Origin: Sphingopyxis italica
Lineage (GTDB): Bacteria; Pseudomonadota; Alphaproteobacteria; Sphingomonadales; Sphingomonadaceae
Assembly (NCBI RefSeq): GCF_011926545.1
Contig: NZ_JAATIT010000002.1
Location: forward strand, 1-64,000
Direction: 5' to 3'
DNA length: 64,000 bases
How positions within the stretch are numbered: the stretch's first letter is position 1; every line of letters starts with the position of its first letter. The notes under the pieces were generated by a model, which was not told where the DNA came from, did not search any database, and was given only the letters and a program-made list of their open reading frames with translations. The position numbers and the translations under genes were made by a program. Shown piece by piece: positions 9,880 through 19,615 of this stretch.

Positions 9880-10245
9880 ATGGCGAAACTTTCACTCATG
9901 CTGCTGGCGGCGCCGCTGGCGACGGCCGGCTTTTCCCTTCCCGCCGCGGCGACCCCCGCGGCCGGCGACGATGGCGAGCGGCGCACCGCGATCGTCCGAT
10001 ATGACGATCTGAACCTGTCGAGCGTCGAGGGACGCGAGCGGCTGACCACGCGCGTAAAATATGCGGTCCGGAAGGTCTGCGGCAGCCGGCCGCAAAATCG
10101 TCCCAGCCTGCGCGAGCGTGGCGCCTCCAACCGCTGCGAAGATACGGCCATGGCCGACGCCGATACGAAGCTGGCGGCGCTGTTCAACGGCGAGGGCGCC
10201 CGCTACGCCGATCGCGGCAGGATCGTCATCCTCTCCGCTCCCTGA
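9880..10245 (+). CDS. UrcA-family secreted protein
   Basis: A 121-residue protein with a signal peptide (MAKLSLMLLAAPLATAGF, cleavage near AAATPA). It has the UrcA-type block VRYDDLNLSSVEGRERLTTRV followed by a conserved KVCG. A second cysteine (NRCED) could form a disulfide. UrcA proteins are small periplasmic proteins common in sphingomonads and caulobacters, with unknown biochemical function. GAGAGGA lies upstream of the ATG, and a good terminator follows the stop. Confidence 0.8.
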   Translation: MAKLSLMLLAAPLATAGFSLPAAATPAAGDDGERRTAIVRYDDLNLSSVEGRERLTTRVKYAVRKVCGSRPQNRPSLRERGASNRCEDTAMADADTKLAALFNGEGARYADRGRIVILSAP

Positions 10246-10274
10246 CGACCCCGACCATATGTGTCCCAAGAAGG

Positions 10275-10308
10275 CGGTCATGCCCCAGCGGCATGACCGT
10301 CCTTTTTT
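10275..10308 (+). terminator. intrinsic terminator after the UrcA-family gene
   Basis: CGGTCATGCC, loop CCAGC, GGCATGACCG is a perfect 10-bp stem. It is followed by TCC and then six T residues. It lies 30 bases beyond the stop codon. Confidence 0.85.
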
Positions 10309-10340
10309 CAGTCGGGAGCGGACATTGCGCCTTAAAATAT

Positions 10341-10423
10341 CCGTTCGCATCGAGCGAAGTCGAGATGCCCCTCGGGCTAAGCGTTCTTTCGATGGGTGTC
10401 TCGACTTCGCTCGACACGAACGG
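10341..10423. repeat. palindromic repeat, family 2, copy 1
   Basis: A CCGTTCG...CGAGCGAAGTCGAGA arm faces a TCTCGACTTCGCTCGACACG...CGG arm. The same family recurs at 12890-13019, 20424-20505 and, in half form, 35568-35618. All are intergenic. Confidence 0.8.
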
Positions 10424-10505
10424 AACATGGGAATATCCGCTGCCGATTGCGGACGTTCAGCTTCATGATCATCTGGGCACCACACAAATTGGCCGGGGAC
10501 AAGAT

Positions 10506-10757
10506 TTGAGGACTGTAAAGGAAATCGGTGGGGCGGTTCTCTGCCTCCTAATTGTTTGCGCTGCATACTGGCTCATGACAATCTCCGCCGACGTCGCATT
10601 TTGCCCGGATATTAAGATCCAAATCGGCGACCCTGTGCCTGACCATGGATGCCGAACGGATGTGCTGGCTGCAGCCCTATATTATGGAGCGCCCATCGTC
10701 GGTGTCGCATTGATGGCCTTAATCTATTGGGCGCTTAGAGACCGTGGAGACAGCTAG
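10506..10757 (+). CDS. small two-TM membrane protein, unknown
   Basis: From a TTG at 10506, preceded by GGGGACAAGAT, this encodes 83 residues. There are two hydrophobic helices (GGAVLCLLIVCAAYWLM and GAPIVGVALMALIYWAL). Between them is a loop with two cysteines (AFCPDIKI and HGCRTD). A longer in-frame reading reaches back to 10293 but runs through the terminator and a palindromic repeat, so it is unlikely. No family recognised. The gene ends about 100 bases before the response-regulator stop. Confidence 0.5.
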   Translation: MRTVKEIGGAVLCLLIVCAAYWLMTISADVAFCPDIKIQIGDPVPDHGCRTDVLAAALYYGAPIVGVALMALIYWALRDRGDS

Positions 10758-10857
10758 TTTGGATGTGTCGGGATCCCGGCGGCTGTAGTACGAACGTCCG
10801 CTCTTCAACCCAAAGCCGATGTTTTCCGGCGAGCTCGCGGCACCGCCGCTCTTTTCG

Positions 10858-11589
10858 TCAGGCGTGCATGATCGCCTTGACGTCGTGGAGGTAGGTGCGG
10901 CCGATGCGGTGGACACCGCCGTCGCCCAGGTCGACGCTCCACGCGCCGTCGCCATGATGCTTCAATCCGACGATTCCTTCGCGGCGGATCATCTTCGACC
11001 GGTGGATTCGCATGAACTGGTCGGGGTTCATGCGCGCTTCCAGCGACTTGATCGTCTGGTGGATCAGCCAGCTGCGGCCGCCGACGTGAAGGCGCATATA
11101 GTCGCGCTCGGCCTCGATCAGATCGACCTGGCCGGCATCGATCCGCAGCATCTCGCCGCGGTTCTGGACCCAGAATTCGTTGATCCACTTGCTCTTTTGC
11201 GCCGGCGCCCGCTCGGTCGCGCGCCATTCGCGAACGCGCGACAAAGCGCGGGCGAGGCGATCGGGGGACACCGGCTTGAGCAGATAATCGACCGCCGCGA
11301 CGTCGAACGCCGCCACGGCATAGCGATCGAAGGCGGTGACGAAGACGACCGCGGGCGGATTGTCCATGGCCTCGATCGCCGCGGCGACCTCCAGCCCGTT
11401 GAGATCGGGCATCGCGATGTCGCAGAGCAGGAGGTCGGGCGCGAGCGCGTCGACCATGCGCAGCGCCGAGGCGCCGTCGCTGGCGGTGCCGACGAGGGCG
11501 ACGCCATCCTGTTGCCCGGCGAGGATTTGCAGGCGCTCGATCGCCAGCGGTTCATCATCGACGATGAGGGTGCGAAGTGTTTGCAGCAT
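10858..11589 (-). CDS. LytTR-family response regulator
   Basis: A 243-residue protein. The receiver domain (about 5-120) has DDE at 11-13, phospho-acceptor D57 (CDIAMPD) and K106 (LLKPVS). A LytTR DNA-binding domain follows (about 140-240, with IEAERDYMRLHVGG and FMRIHRSKMI). The ATG at 11589 lies one base beyond the stop of the upstream histidine kinase, so the two are translationally coupled. A longer in-frame start at 11682 would lie inside the kinase gene. Targets are unknown. Confidence 0.92.
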   Translation of the reverse strand: MLQTLRTLIVDDEPLAIERLQILAGQQDGVALVGTASDGASALRMVDALAPDLLLCDIAMPDLNGLEVAAAIEAMDNPPAVVFVTAFDRYAVAAFDVAAVDYLLKPVSPDRLARALSRVREWRATERAPAQKSKWINEFWVQNRGEMLRIDAGQVDLIEAERDYMRLHVGGRSWLIHQTIKSLEARMNPDQFMRIHRSKMIRREGIVGLKHHGDGAWSVDLGDGGVHRIGRTYLHDVKAIMHA

Positions 11590-11590
11590 C

Positions 11591-12763
11591 TTAACAAGCC
11601 TCCCGTGCCAGTGGCAGCCAGAGCGAAACGACGAAGCCGCCATCGTCGGACGGCCCCCATTCGCAACCCGCGGTGGGGCCATAGCGCGTCAGCAGGCGCT
11701 CGCGGACATTGCCGAGGCCGAGTCCGGTGCCCGAAGCGGGAACTGGCGCCTTGGGGTCGATGTCGTTTTCGATGCGCAGGATGAGCAGGCCATATTCGGC
11801 GCTGGCGGTCAGGCGGATCGCGATCTTTCCCTTGCTGGGCGAAACGCCATATTTGATCGCATTTTCGATGATCGGTTGCAGGATCAGCACCGGAACGCAG
11901 GCGTTTTTGAGCTCGTCGGGCATCGCCACTTCGACCTGAAGCCGGTCGGGAAAGCGCGTCTGTTCGATATCGAGATAGAGACGCTGAAGCGCGATCTCCT
12001 CGTCGAGGCTGACGAGCTGTTCGGGATCGACCGCCAGGCTCGAGCGCAGGAAGGACGCGAGGTTCATAATCATCGTCTCGGCCTCGCTCTTCGACCCCTT
12101 GAGCACCAGCGTCGACAGCGAATTGAGCGTGTTGAAGAGGAAGTGCGGATTGACCTGATAATGGAGCGCGCGGAGCTGCGCGGTCTGCGCTTCGATCCGG
12201 AAATGATTGGCGCGCCGTTCGACCGCGCGCATTTCATTGGCATAGCCGAAGGCGACGTAAAGCGCGGCCCAGACGGCGAAGAAGAAATACCAGCGGATCG
12301 AGCTGTCGAGGATCAGTACCATTTCCCACGCGACGGGGAATTTCGACTGCACTTCCTCGATGATCTTCGCGGTATCGGGCGCGGGAAACCAATAGAAGAA
12401 GACGAAGAGGTTGATCGTGGCATAGACGACGACGAGCGGGATGGCAGCGCCCAAAGCGGCGGCAAGGCGCGCGCCGAAGCTTTGCGGCTGGGCGCGCTGG
12501 AGCAGCTGATAGAGGACGAAGGTGCATAATATGCCCGCGATGACGACGATCGCGCGGCGGCCGGCATAGGACCATTGTTCGGGCGCGCCCGTCAGCATCG
12601 CGAGGCCCGTGGTGATCAGGAAATAGATCAGCCACATCGCGATGATCGACCCGATCGCGACGCGCGGGTTGACGCGGGCGTCGGAGGCGCGCCAGTCGGG
12701 CGCCGCCGCCAGCATTTTCGCGCGCTGGTCGCGCAGCGCGTCTTTACGGTTTGTCACATTCAT
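11591..12763 (-). CDS. LytS/AlgZ-type sensor histidine kinase
   Basis: A 390-residue membrane kinase. There are four hydrophobic segments between about 30 and 165, then the His_kinase (PF06580-type) region with phospho-acceptor H in HYQVNPHFLFNTLNSL. The ATPase domain has the N-box NAIKYG and the G-box GTGLGLGNVRERL. There is no separate periplasmic sensor domain, so the signal is probably sensed in the membrane. It forms a two-gene unit with the LytTR regulator downstream. The signal is unknown. Confidence 0.92.
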   Translation of the reverse strand: MNVTNRKDALRDQRAKMLAAAPDWRASDARVNPRVAIGSIIAMWLIYFLITTGLAMLTGAPEQWSYAGRRAIVVIAGILCTFVLYQLLQRAQPQSFGARLAAALGAAIPLVVVYATINLFVFFYWFPAPDTAKIIEEVQSKFPVAWEMVLILDSSIRWYFFFAVWAALYVAFGYANEMRAVERRANHFRIEAQTAQLRALHYQVNPHFLFNTLNSLSTLVLKGSKSEAETMIMNLASFLRSSLAVDPEQLVSLDEEIALQRLYLDIEQTRFPDRLQVEVAMPDELKNACVPVLILQPIIENAIKYGVSPSKGKIAIRLTASAEYGLLILRIENDIDPKAPVPASGTGLGLGNVRERLLTRYGPTAGCEWGPSDDGGFVVSLWLPLAREAC

Positions 12764-12889
12764 TGACGTTGCTTTAGCGGCAAAAGCCGGTCGATGGCTA
12801 GCGGGCGCCGGGCCGCCAGTCGAAGCTGCGCGCGCCTTGGTCGAAAGGGGCCGGCGTAAAGCGTTGAGCTCGAATTTGAGCTACCTATC

Positions 12890-13019
12890 CCGTTCGTGTC
12901 GAGCGAAGTCGAGACACCCGTCGGAACGGCGCGAGATCGAGGGGCATCTCGACTTCGGCGCGGGCCGAAGTTTATCCTGAGCGCCTGCCAAGGCAGTCGA
13001 AGGGCTCGATGCGAACGGA
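12890..13019. repeat. palindromic repeat, family 2, copy 2 (compound)
   Basis: The CGTTCGTGTCGAGCGAAGTC arm is followed by its inverted partner (CATCTCGACTTCG) and then a GAAGTTTATCCTGAGCGCC...GGCAGTCGAAGGGCTCGA module. That last module recurs at 35568-35618. It fills most of the gap between the kinase gene and the MATE stop. Confidence 0.75.
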
Positions 13020-13048
13020 TTCAGGGTGGCGCGGATTGACGGCGCGGT

Positions 13049-14407
13049 TCAGGTCGCCGGTTGCGGCAGCGTGCGGCGCCAGCCCCCGCGCCGGTAGATC
13101 GCCCACGCCATCGCGAGCGAGGCGAGCGACGACAAGGGAAAGCTCCACCACAGGATGTCGCTGCCGACCGTTGGATAGCCGAAATAATAGATGCCGAGGC
13201 GGATCGGGAACATCGACAGGAAGAGGATGACGAGCGGCGGCACGACCGAGCCGTTGGCGCGCAGCGTGCTGATCAGCACGATCGTCGTGCCGAAGGGCAG
13301 GAAGGTCCAGGTCGCGATCAGCTGAATATTGCGCGCGACGTCGATCGCGGGGCTTTCGCTGCCGAGGAAGAGCGCGAGCGCGGCGCGGTCGAAGATCAGG
13401 AGGAGGACGATCAGCACCCCGGTCATCGCGAGGTTGATTGCGATGCCGCTGTTCGTCACCGAGGCGACGCGGTCCCAGCGGTTCGCGCCGATATTCTGCG
13501 CCGCCATCGAGCTGACCGCCGCGCCGACCGCGAGCGCGGGCATCTGGATATAGTTCCAGAGCTGAAGCGTCGCGCCATAGGCGGCGGCGGTGACGAGCCC
13601 CTCGCGATTGACGAGGCCGACCATCACGAGCCCGGCGCCCGAGATGACGAGCATCTGCGCGCCCATCGGCAGCCCGCGGCCGATGATGAAGCGCAGTTCG
13701 GACCATTTGGGGTAGAGATAGGCGAGTTCGTGGCCGCGGAGGCGGAGGACGTGGTTCTTCGCGTAGAACCAGCCGATCATGCCCGCGAGGCTGATCGTGC
13801 CGGCGGCGGCGGTCGCGAGCGCGCTGCCCGCGATGCCGAGGCGCGGGAAGGGGCCGAGGCCGAGGATCAGCACGGGGTTGAAGATAATGTCGAGCACGAC
13901 CGCGAGGATCATGAAGCGGAGCGGCGTCACCGCGTCGCCGGCGCCGCGCGACGCCATCATCAGCGTCACGCTGAGCATCGAGGCGGGGACGGCGAGGAAG
14001 GTGACGCGGAGGTAATCATGCGCGAGTGCGAAAGCCTCGGGCGGGGTTTCGAGCCAGCCGAGGATGCGATCCGACGCGAACCAGCCGACGATCGCGATGA
14101 CGACCGAGAAGATCAACGCAAGGCCGATGACGCCGCCGGTCGCGCGGCGCGCGGCGTCGATATCGCCGCGGCCCATCGACTGGCCGATGAGCACCGTCGC
14201 CGCCATGCCGAAGCCGAAAAAGGCGCCGAACATCAGGAACATGATGATGTTGGCGTTGGCGGTCGCGGCGAGGGCGCTGTTGCCAAGGAATTGCCCGACC
14301 CAGATCGCGTTCACCGAGCCCGACAATGTCTGGAGAATGTTCGACGCGAGCGTCGGCAGCGCGAAGAGGATCAGCGTTTTGGTGATCGGACCCTGGGTGA
14401 GATCCAT
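13049..14407 (-). CDS. MATE-family multidrug/toxin exporter
   Basis: Twelve hydrophobic segments and MATE blocks such as GSVNAIWVGQFLG, GFGMAATVLIGQSMG and MLVISGAGLVMVGLVN identify a cation-coupled exporter of the inner membrane. From the ATG at 14407 it has 452 residues, typical of the family. The frame stays open upstream to a GTG at 14512 that overlaps the valS stop as GTGA. That start would add a 35-residue Pro/Ala-rich tail and imply translational coupling to valS. The choice between the two is unsettled. Substrate unknown. Confidence 0.9.
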   Translation of the reverse strand: MDLTQGPITKTLILFALPTLASNILQTLSGSVNAIWVGQFLGNSALAATANANIIMFLMFGAFFGFGMAATVLIGQSMGRGDIDAARRATGGVIGLALIFSVVIAIVGWFASDRILGWLETPPEAFALAHDYLRVTFLAVPASMLSVTLMMASRGAGDAVTPLRFMILAVVLDIIFNPVLILGLGPFPRLGIAGSALATAAAGTISLAGMIGWFYAKNHVLRLRGHELAYLYPKWSELRFIIGRGLPMGAQMLVISGAGLVMVGLVNREGLVTAAAYGATLQLWNYIQMPALAVGAAVSSMAAQNIGANRWDRVASVTNSGIAINLAMTGVLIVLLLIFDRAALALFLGSESPAIDVARNIQLIATWTFLPFGTTIVLISTLRANGSVVPPLVILFLSMFPIRLGIYYFGYPTVGSDILWWSFPLSSLASLAMAWAIYRRGGWRRTLPQPAT

Positions 14408-14508
14408 CCGCCCGCCGCCGCGCGCGGTCTGGCGCGGCGGGACCGGGCTCGCGGCGGGGTCGGCGGCCGCCGCGACGGGCGTCGGCGTGACGGGAGCTTC
14501 GCCGCCCG

Positions 14509-17256
14509 TCACCCCAGGCGGGCCAGTGCGGCGGTCAGGCGGTCGGCTTCGGCCTCCTTGGCGGCGTGGTCGGCGCGCGCCTTTTCGACCGCTTCGGGCT
14601 TGGCGCGCTCGACGAACGACGGGTTGTTCAGGCGGCCGGCGAGGCCATCGCGTTCCTTTGCCGCGGCGGCGAGCGCCTTGGTCAGGCGGTCGCGTTCGGC
14701 GGCGATGTCGATCACGCCTTCGAGCGGCACGGTGATCGTCTCGCCCTCGACGACGAGCTGCGCCGACGCGCCCGCGGGGGCGGGGTCGAAGCTGACGTTT
14801 TCGAGACGCGCGAGGCGGTCGAGCTGCGCGGCGAGCTTGTCGGTGCGGGGCTTCAGCGACGCCGGGAAATGCGCGGTCAGGCGCGCGCCGGGCGGCAAGC
14901 CGAGTTCGGCCTTGGCGGTGCGCAGCTCGCTGACGAGCTTGATCAGCCAGTCGATGTCGGCGCTGGCGTCGGCGTCGCGCGCCGCGTTTGGCGCGGGCCA
15001 TTTGGCGGTGATCAGCGGATAATCGGCGCGGTCGCCGAGCCCTGTCCAAAGTTCTTCGGTGATGAAGGGCATGAAGGGGTGGAGCATGACGAGGATCTGG
15101 TCGAGCACCCAGCCGGCAACGGCCTTGGTCTCATCGTCGATCGCGCCCTTGATCAGCTCCAGATACCAGTCGCAAAAACGGTCCCACGCGAAGCTGTAGA
15201 TCGCGTTCGCGGCCTCGTCGAAGCGATAGGCGGCGAAGGCGGTTTCCATCGCGGCGACGGTCGCGGCGACCTCGCCGATGATCCAGCGGTTGACGGGGAG
15301 CGTCGCGGGCGGCGCTTCGAAGCTGGTCGAGGCCGAAATGCCATTGGCTTCGCAGAAGCGCGCGGCGTTCCAAAGCTTGGTCGCGAAGTTGCGATAGCCC
15401 GCGAGGCGCGCGTCATCCATCTTGATGTCGCGGCCCTGGCTTTCCATCGCCGCCATGAAAAAGCGCAGCGCATCAGCGCCATATTGGTCGATCAGCCCGA
15501 GCGGGTCGACGACATTGCCCTTCGACTTCGACATCTTCGCGCCGTCGGGCGCGCGGACGAGGCCGTGGAGGTAGAGCGTCTTCCACGGCACGTCGCCCAT
15601 GAACTCCATCCCCTGCATCGCCATGCGCGCATCCCAGAAGAAGAGAATGTCGAAGCCGGAGATGAGGACGTCGTTGGGGTAATGGCGTTTGACGAGGTCG
15701 CTGTCCTCGGGCCAGCCGAGCGTCGCGAAAGGCCAGAGGGCGGAGGAGAACCAGGTGTCGAGGACGTCCTCGTCGCGGGTGAGGGCGACGCCGGCGCCGG
15801 CCTGACCTTGCGCTTCTTCCTCGGTCTCGGCGACGAAGATGCGGCCGTCGTCGGCGTACCAGGCCGGAATGCGGTGACCCCACCAGAGCTGGCGCGAGAC
15901 GCACCAGGGCTGGATATTCTCCATCCAGTTGAAGAAGGTCTTTTCCCACGTTTTGGGGACGATGTTGATGCGGCCGTCGCGCACTGCGGCCATCGGCGGC
16001 TGCGCGAGCGTCTTGGCGTCGACATACCATTGGTCGGTGAGCATCGGTTCGATCACTACGCCGCCGCGGTCGCCGAACGGCTGCATGATCAGCTTGTCCT
16101 CGACCTTCACCATCAGCCCTTCGGCGTCGATGTCGGCGATGACGCGGTTCCGCGCTTCGTAGCGGTCAAGCCCGCGATATTCCTCGGGAACGAGGTTGAG
16201 CGCGTCGATTTCGGCCGGGGTTGCGGTCGCGCCCTTCGCGATCTCCACCGCGCGCGCGGCGGCCTCGGCATAGGGCGCGCCATCGGCGCGCATCGCCGCG
16301 ACCTCGTCCATCAGGCGGTACATCGGGATGCCGCCCCGCTGCGCGACGCCATAGTCATTCTCGTCGTGCGCGCCGGTGATCTTGACCGCGCCCGACCCGA
16401 AGTCGGGATCGGGATATTCGTCGGTGATGATCGGGATCAGGCGGCGATGTTCCTTCGGACCGACAGGAATCTCGCAGTATTTTCCAACGATCGGCCGATA
16501 GCGCTCGTCATCCGGGTGCACCGCGACCGCGCCGTCGCCGAGCATCGTTTCGGGGCGCGTGGTAGCGATCGCGATATAGTCGCGCTCTTCCTGCAGCACG
16601 ACGTTGCCGTCGGCGCCGCGTTCGACATAGGTGTAGGTTTCGCCGCCCGCGAGCGGATATTTGAAATGCCACATATGGCCCGGCACTTCGCGCGATTCGA
16701 CCTCGAGGTCCGAGATTGCAGTCTTGAGCTTCGGATCCCAGTTCACGAGGCGCTTGTCGCGGTAGATCAGGCCCTTTTTGTGGAGATCGACGAAGACCTT
16801 CACGACGGCCTCGGTGAAATGCGGGTCCATCGTGAACTGCTCGCGGCTCCAGTCCATCGAGCAGCCGAGGCGGCGGAGCTGGCCGGTGATCTGGCCGCCG
16901 CTTTCCGCTTTCCATTCCCAGACCTTGTCGACGAACTCGTCGCGCGTGAAATCGGTGCGCTTCTGCTGGCGCTCGTTCAATTGACGTTCGACCACCATCT
17001 GCGTCGCGATTCCGGCATGGTCCATGCCGACGACCCACAGCGCGTCCTTGCCGCGCAGGCGTTCGTAGCGGACGAGCACGTCCTGCAGCGTGTTGTCGAG
17101 CGCATGGCCGATGTGGAGCGCGCCGGTGACGTTCGGCGGCGGGTTGACGATCGTGAAGGGGGTCGCGTCGGGGCGCGACGGGCGAAACAGCCCGCGGCTT
17201 TCCCATATATGGGCCCATTTCGCCTCGATAGCGGCGGGATCGAAGGTTTTTTCCAT
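14509..17256 (-). CDS. valS: valyl-tRNA synthetase
   Basis: A 915-residue class I aminoacyl-tRNA synthetase that charges tRNA-Val. The HIGH motif is at 48-51 (ALHIGHALD) and KMSKS is present as [14 protein letters not shown]. The large CP1 editing domain lies between them. The anticodon-binding region ([28 protein letters not shown]) and a C-terminal coiled coil ([18 protein letters not shown] onward) follow. In-frame starts upstream (17262, 17349) exist; MEKTFDP at 17256 matches the family. A family 1 repeat separates it from the S9 peptidase gene. Confidence 0.97.
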   Translation of the reverse strand: MEKTFDPAAIEAKWAHIWESRGLFRPSRPDATPFTIVNPPPNVTGALHIGHALDNTLQDVLVRYERLRGKDALWVVGMDHAGIATQMVVERQLNERQQKRTDFTRDEFVDKVWEWKAESGGQITGQLRRLGCSMDWSREQFTMDPHFTEAVVKVFVDLHKKGLIYRDKRLVNWDPKLKTAISDLEVESREVPGHMWHFKYPLAGGETYTYVERGADGNVVLQEERDYIAIATTRPETMLGDGAVAVHPDDERYRPIVGKYCEIPVGPKEHRRLIPIITDEYPDPDFGSGAVKITGAHDENDYGVAQRGGIPMYRLMDEVAAMRADGAPYAEAAARAVEIAKGATATPAEIDALNLVPEEYRGLDRYEARNRVIADIDAEGLMVKVEDKLIMQPFGDRGGVVIEPMLTDQWYVDAKTLAQPPMAAVRDGRINIVPKTWEKTFFNWMENIQPWCVSRQLWWGHRIPAWYADDGRIFVAETEEEAQGQAGAGVALTRDEDVLDTWFSSALWPFATLGWPEDSDLVKRHYPNDVLISGFDILFFWDARMAMQGMEFMGDVPWKTLYLHGLVRAPDGAKMSKSKGNVVDPLGLIDQYGADALRFFMAAMESQGRDIKMDDARLAGYRNFATKLWNAARFCEANGISASTSFEAPPATLPVNRWIIGEVAATVAAMETAFAAYRFDEAANAIYSFAWDRFCDWYLELIKGAIDDETKAVAGWVLDQILVMLHPFMPFITEELWTGLGDRADYPLITAKWPAPNAARDADASADIDWLIKLVSELRTAKAELGLPPGARLTAHFPASLKPRTDKLAAQLDRLARLENVSFDPAPAGASAQLVVEGETITVPLEGVIDIAAERDRLTKALAAAAKERDGLAGRLNNPSFVERAKPEAVEKARADHAAKEAEADRLTAALARLG

Positions 17257-17324
17257 CGGCATAATGCGCCGCGCTTTGCCAGCCATGATGCGGCGCGGCA
17301 AGGGGGTGTTCATTCTTTCCCGAT

Positions 17325-17398
17325 CGTCATGCCGGGCTTGACCCGGCACCCGCCTGTTTCTTCAAGAAGGCGGGCCCCGGATCAAGTCCGGGGTGACG
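17325..17398. repeat. palindromic REP-like repeat, family 1, copy 2
   Basis: CGTCATGCCGGGCTTGACCC faces CCCCGGATCAAGTCCGGGGT, with an inner GCCTG...CAAGAAGGCGGGC hairpin. It lies between valS and the S9 peptidase gene. Confidence 0.8.
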
Positions 17399-17416
17399 AG
17401 GAAAGGTGACGTCGGC

Positions 17417-19483
17417 TTACTTTTTCAGATGCTCGCCCAGCCAACTGAACACCGTCTGGTGCCACTGGACGCTGTTCGCCCCCTTGAGCACCCAGTGATT
17501 TTCGTCGGGGAAGACGAGCAATTGCGACGGAACATTTCGGCGCTGGAGCGCGGTGAAGGCGGCGAGGCCCTGGGTGTAGGGGATGCGGAAATCCTTTTCG
17601 CCGGTGATCACCAGCATCGGGGTCTTCCACTTGTCGACATGGTTCACCGGGTTCCACTTTTCGGGGTCGGTGCGTTCCCACCACGGGCCGCCATGATCCC
17701 ATTCGTCGAACCACAATTCCTCGGTCTCGAACGCCATCGCGCGGAGGTCGAACACACCGTCGTGCTGGACGAGGCATTTGAAGCCGTCGGTCCACTGGCC
17801 CGCGATCCAGTTCATCATATAGCCGCCATAGGAGGCGCCGAGCGCGCAGGCGTTATTGATGTCGAGCTGCGCATCCTGCTGCCCCGCCGCGGCGAGACCG
17901 AGCTTCAGATCCTCGAGCGGCTTGCCGCCCCAATCCTTGTTGATGCTGTCGGTGAAGGCCTGGCCGTAACCGGTCGAGCCGTGGAAATCGACGGTGACGA
18001 CGCCATAGCCCTGCTGCGCGAAGAGGCGCGGGTTCCAGCGCGTCGACCAGCTGTTGCCGAAGCTGCCTTGCGGGCCGCCATGGACGATGAAGGCGACCGG
18101 CAGCTTCTGCACCGGGCTGACGGGTTTCAGGATCATGCCCCAAACCTTGTCGCCGTTCGCACCCGCGAACTGGATGCGCTCGAGCTCGACGGGGTCGAAT
18201 TCGGCGAGGGTCGCGGCGTTGACGTCGGTGAGCTGGCCGACCTTGCCCCTGGCATCGCGCACGAAGAGGTCGGTCGGCGCGAGCGCGCTGTTGCGCGAAT
18301 AGAGGAGCGCGCCGCCGGGGAGCGGGGTGACATCGCCGATATTGCCCGCATATTCATCGGGCGACGCCTTCAATTTCTCGACCTTGCCCGTCGCGGCGTC
18401 GACGCGGAATAGCGGATGTTCGAGCGTGTCCTGCGCGGTGACGTAAAGCGACTTGCCGTCGGGCGCCCAGGCGATCGAACCGACCGAGCGATCCCATGCG
18501 TCGGTGAGCTTCTTGGTCTCGCCGCTTTCGAGGTTGCGCAGCATCAGCACGAGCCGGTCGGCCTCGTATCCCGGGCGCGCCATCGCGACATAAGCGAGCC
18601 ATTTGCCGTCGGGCGAGGGGGTCGGCAACGTGTCGGTCGCCTGATTGTCCTGCGTCAGATTGACCGGCATCATCCGGCTGTCGACGAGCCAGCTGTAGAT
18701 ATCGAGGTTGGTCGACATCGGTTCGCCCCGATCGGCCTTGCGCAAAGTGAAGAAGATGGTGCGGCTGTCGGCGCCCCACGCGAGTTCCTCGCCGCCGCCA
18801 AAGGGTTTGGAGGGGGTGTCGCCGATCAGGCCGGCGTCGGCCGGGCGCGCGGCGGTCGCCTTGCCGCCTTCGAGGTTGAAGACGAAGGGGCGGCTGTAGG
18901 TGCCGGGGGTTTCCCAATGATCCCAGTGGCGAACGAAGCCCGCGCCATCCTTGTAGAGACGGCCGGTGCCGGGGCCGGGGAGCGCGCCCTTATCCTTCGC
19001 TTCGCAGCCGAAATCGGTGCATTCTTTGGCGATGTCGCCCCAGGCGAGCAGCTTGGCCGCGTCGGGCGAGATTTTGAAGCCCGCGACGTCGGCCTGCGTG
19101 TCGGTGACCTGCGTCGCGGCGCCGCCCGCCTTCGGGTCGATCCGCCAGACCTGATCCTTGCCCGAGGCGTTCGAGAGGAAATAGAGGAAGCCGTCCTTGT
19201 CGAACGCGGGCGAGGTTTCGTTCTTTCCGGCGGTGTCGGCGACCGGGGTCGGCTTTGCGCCCTTCGCGTTGCGGTCGACGAGCCAGAGGCCAGTCGATCT
19301 TTTGTAGGTCCCCGTCTCGGTCTCGGTCATCTGAAAGGCGACCCAGCGGCCGTCGGACGATGCCGCCGGCGCGGCGACGCGGTTCAGCGTCGCGAGGTCG
19401 ACCTCGGTCATCGGACGGGCCATGGCGGGGGCGGAAAGGGCGGCGGTGAGCGCGATCGCGCTGGTGAGGAGCATGTTTCGCAT
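17417..19483 (-). CDS. secreted S9-family (prolyl oligopeptidase-type) serine peptidase
   Basis: A 688-residue exported peptidase. The signal peptide is at 1-22 (MRNMLLTSAIALTAAL...AMA). Beta-propeller-like repeats follow (for example SIAWAPDGKSLYV, FKISPDAAKLLAW). The C-terminal alpha/beta-hydrolase domain has nucleophile S551 (GASYGGYMM), D631 (TGEKDF) and H663 (PDENHW), which is the complete S9 triad. The type resembles dipeptidyl or acylaminoacyl peptidases. It is likely periplasmic and involved in peptide breakdown, as are several other secreted hydrolases in the window. Monocistronic, divergent from the HPP gene. Confidence 0.92.
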   Translation of the reverse strand: MRNMLLTSAIALTAALSAPAMARPMTEVDLATLNRVAAPAASSDGRWVAFQMTETETGTYKRSTGLWLVDRNAKGAKPTPVADTAGKNETSPAFDKDGFLYFLSNASGKDQVWRIDPKAGGAATQVTDTQADVAGFKISPDAAKLLAWGDIAKECTDFGCEAKDKGALPGPGTGRLYKDGAGFVRHWDHWETPGTYSRPFVFNLEGGKATAARPADAGLIGDTPSKPFGGGEELAWGADSRTIFFTLRKADRGEPMSTNLDIYSWLVDSRMMPVNLTQDNQATDTLPTPSPDGKWLAYVAMARPGYEADRLVLMLRNLESGETKKLTDAWDRSVGSIAWAPDGKSLYVTAQDTLEHPLFRVDAATGKVEKLKASPDEYAGNIGDVTPLPGGALLYSRNSALAPTDLFVRDARGKVGQLTDVNAATLAEFDPVELERIQFAGANGDKVWGMILKPVSPVQKLPVAFIVHGGPQGSFGNSWSTRWNPRLFAQQGYGVVTVDFHGSTGYGQAFTDSINKDWGGKPLEDLKLGLAAAGQQDAQLDINNACALGASYGGYMMNWIAGQWTDGFKCLVQHDGVFDLRAMAFETEELWFDEWDHGGPWWERTDPEKWNPVNHVDKWKTPMLVITGEKDFRIPYTQGLAAFTALQRRNVPSQLLVFPDENHWVLKGANSVQWHQTVFSWLGEHLKK

Positions 19484-19615
19484 GGCGGGGGGTTTAACGC
19501 CGCGACGAGCCGGTTCAAGGCCCGAGTGCTAATCCAGCTTCGCCTTTTCAAATCAAAGCTGTCTGGATCGCGATGCCTTTCTGGTTCATCGGCGCGGCCC
19601 GAAGAGGAGAATCGC

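Noticed and set aside
10293..10505. N-terminal extension of the small two-TM protein
   Set aside because: It begins inside the terminator and reads through a family 2 repeat.
18416..19615. Upstream extension of the HPP gene
   Set aside because: It runs antisense through the S9 peptidase; a TTG with a good ribosome site at 19616 gives the full domain.
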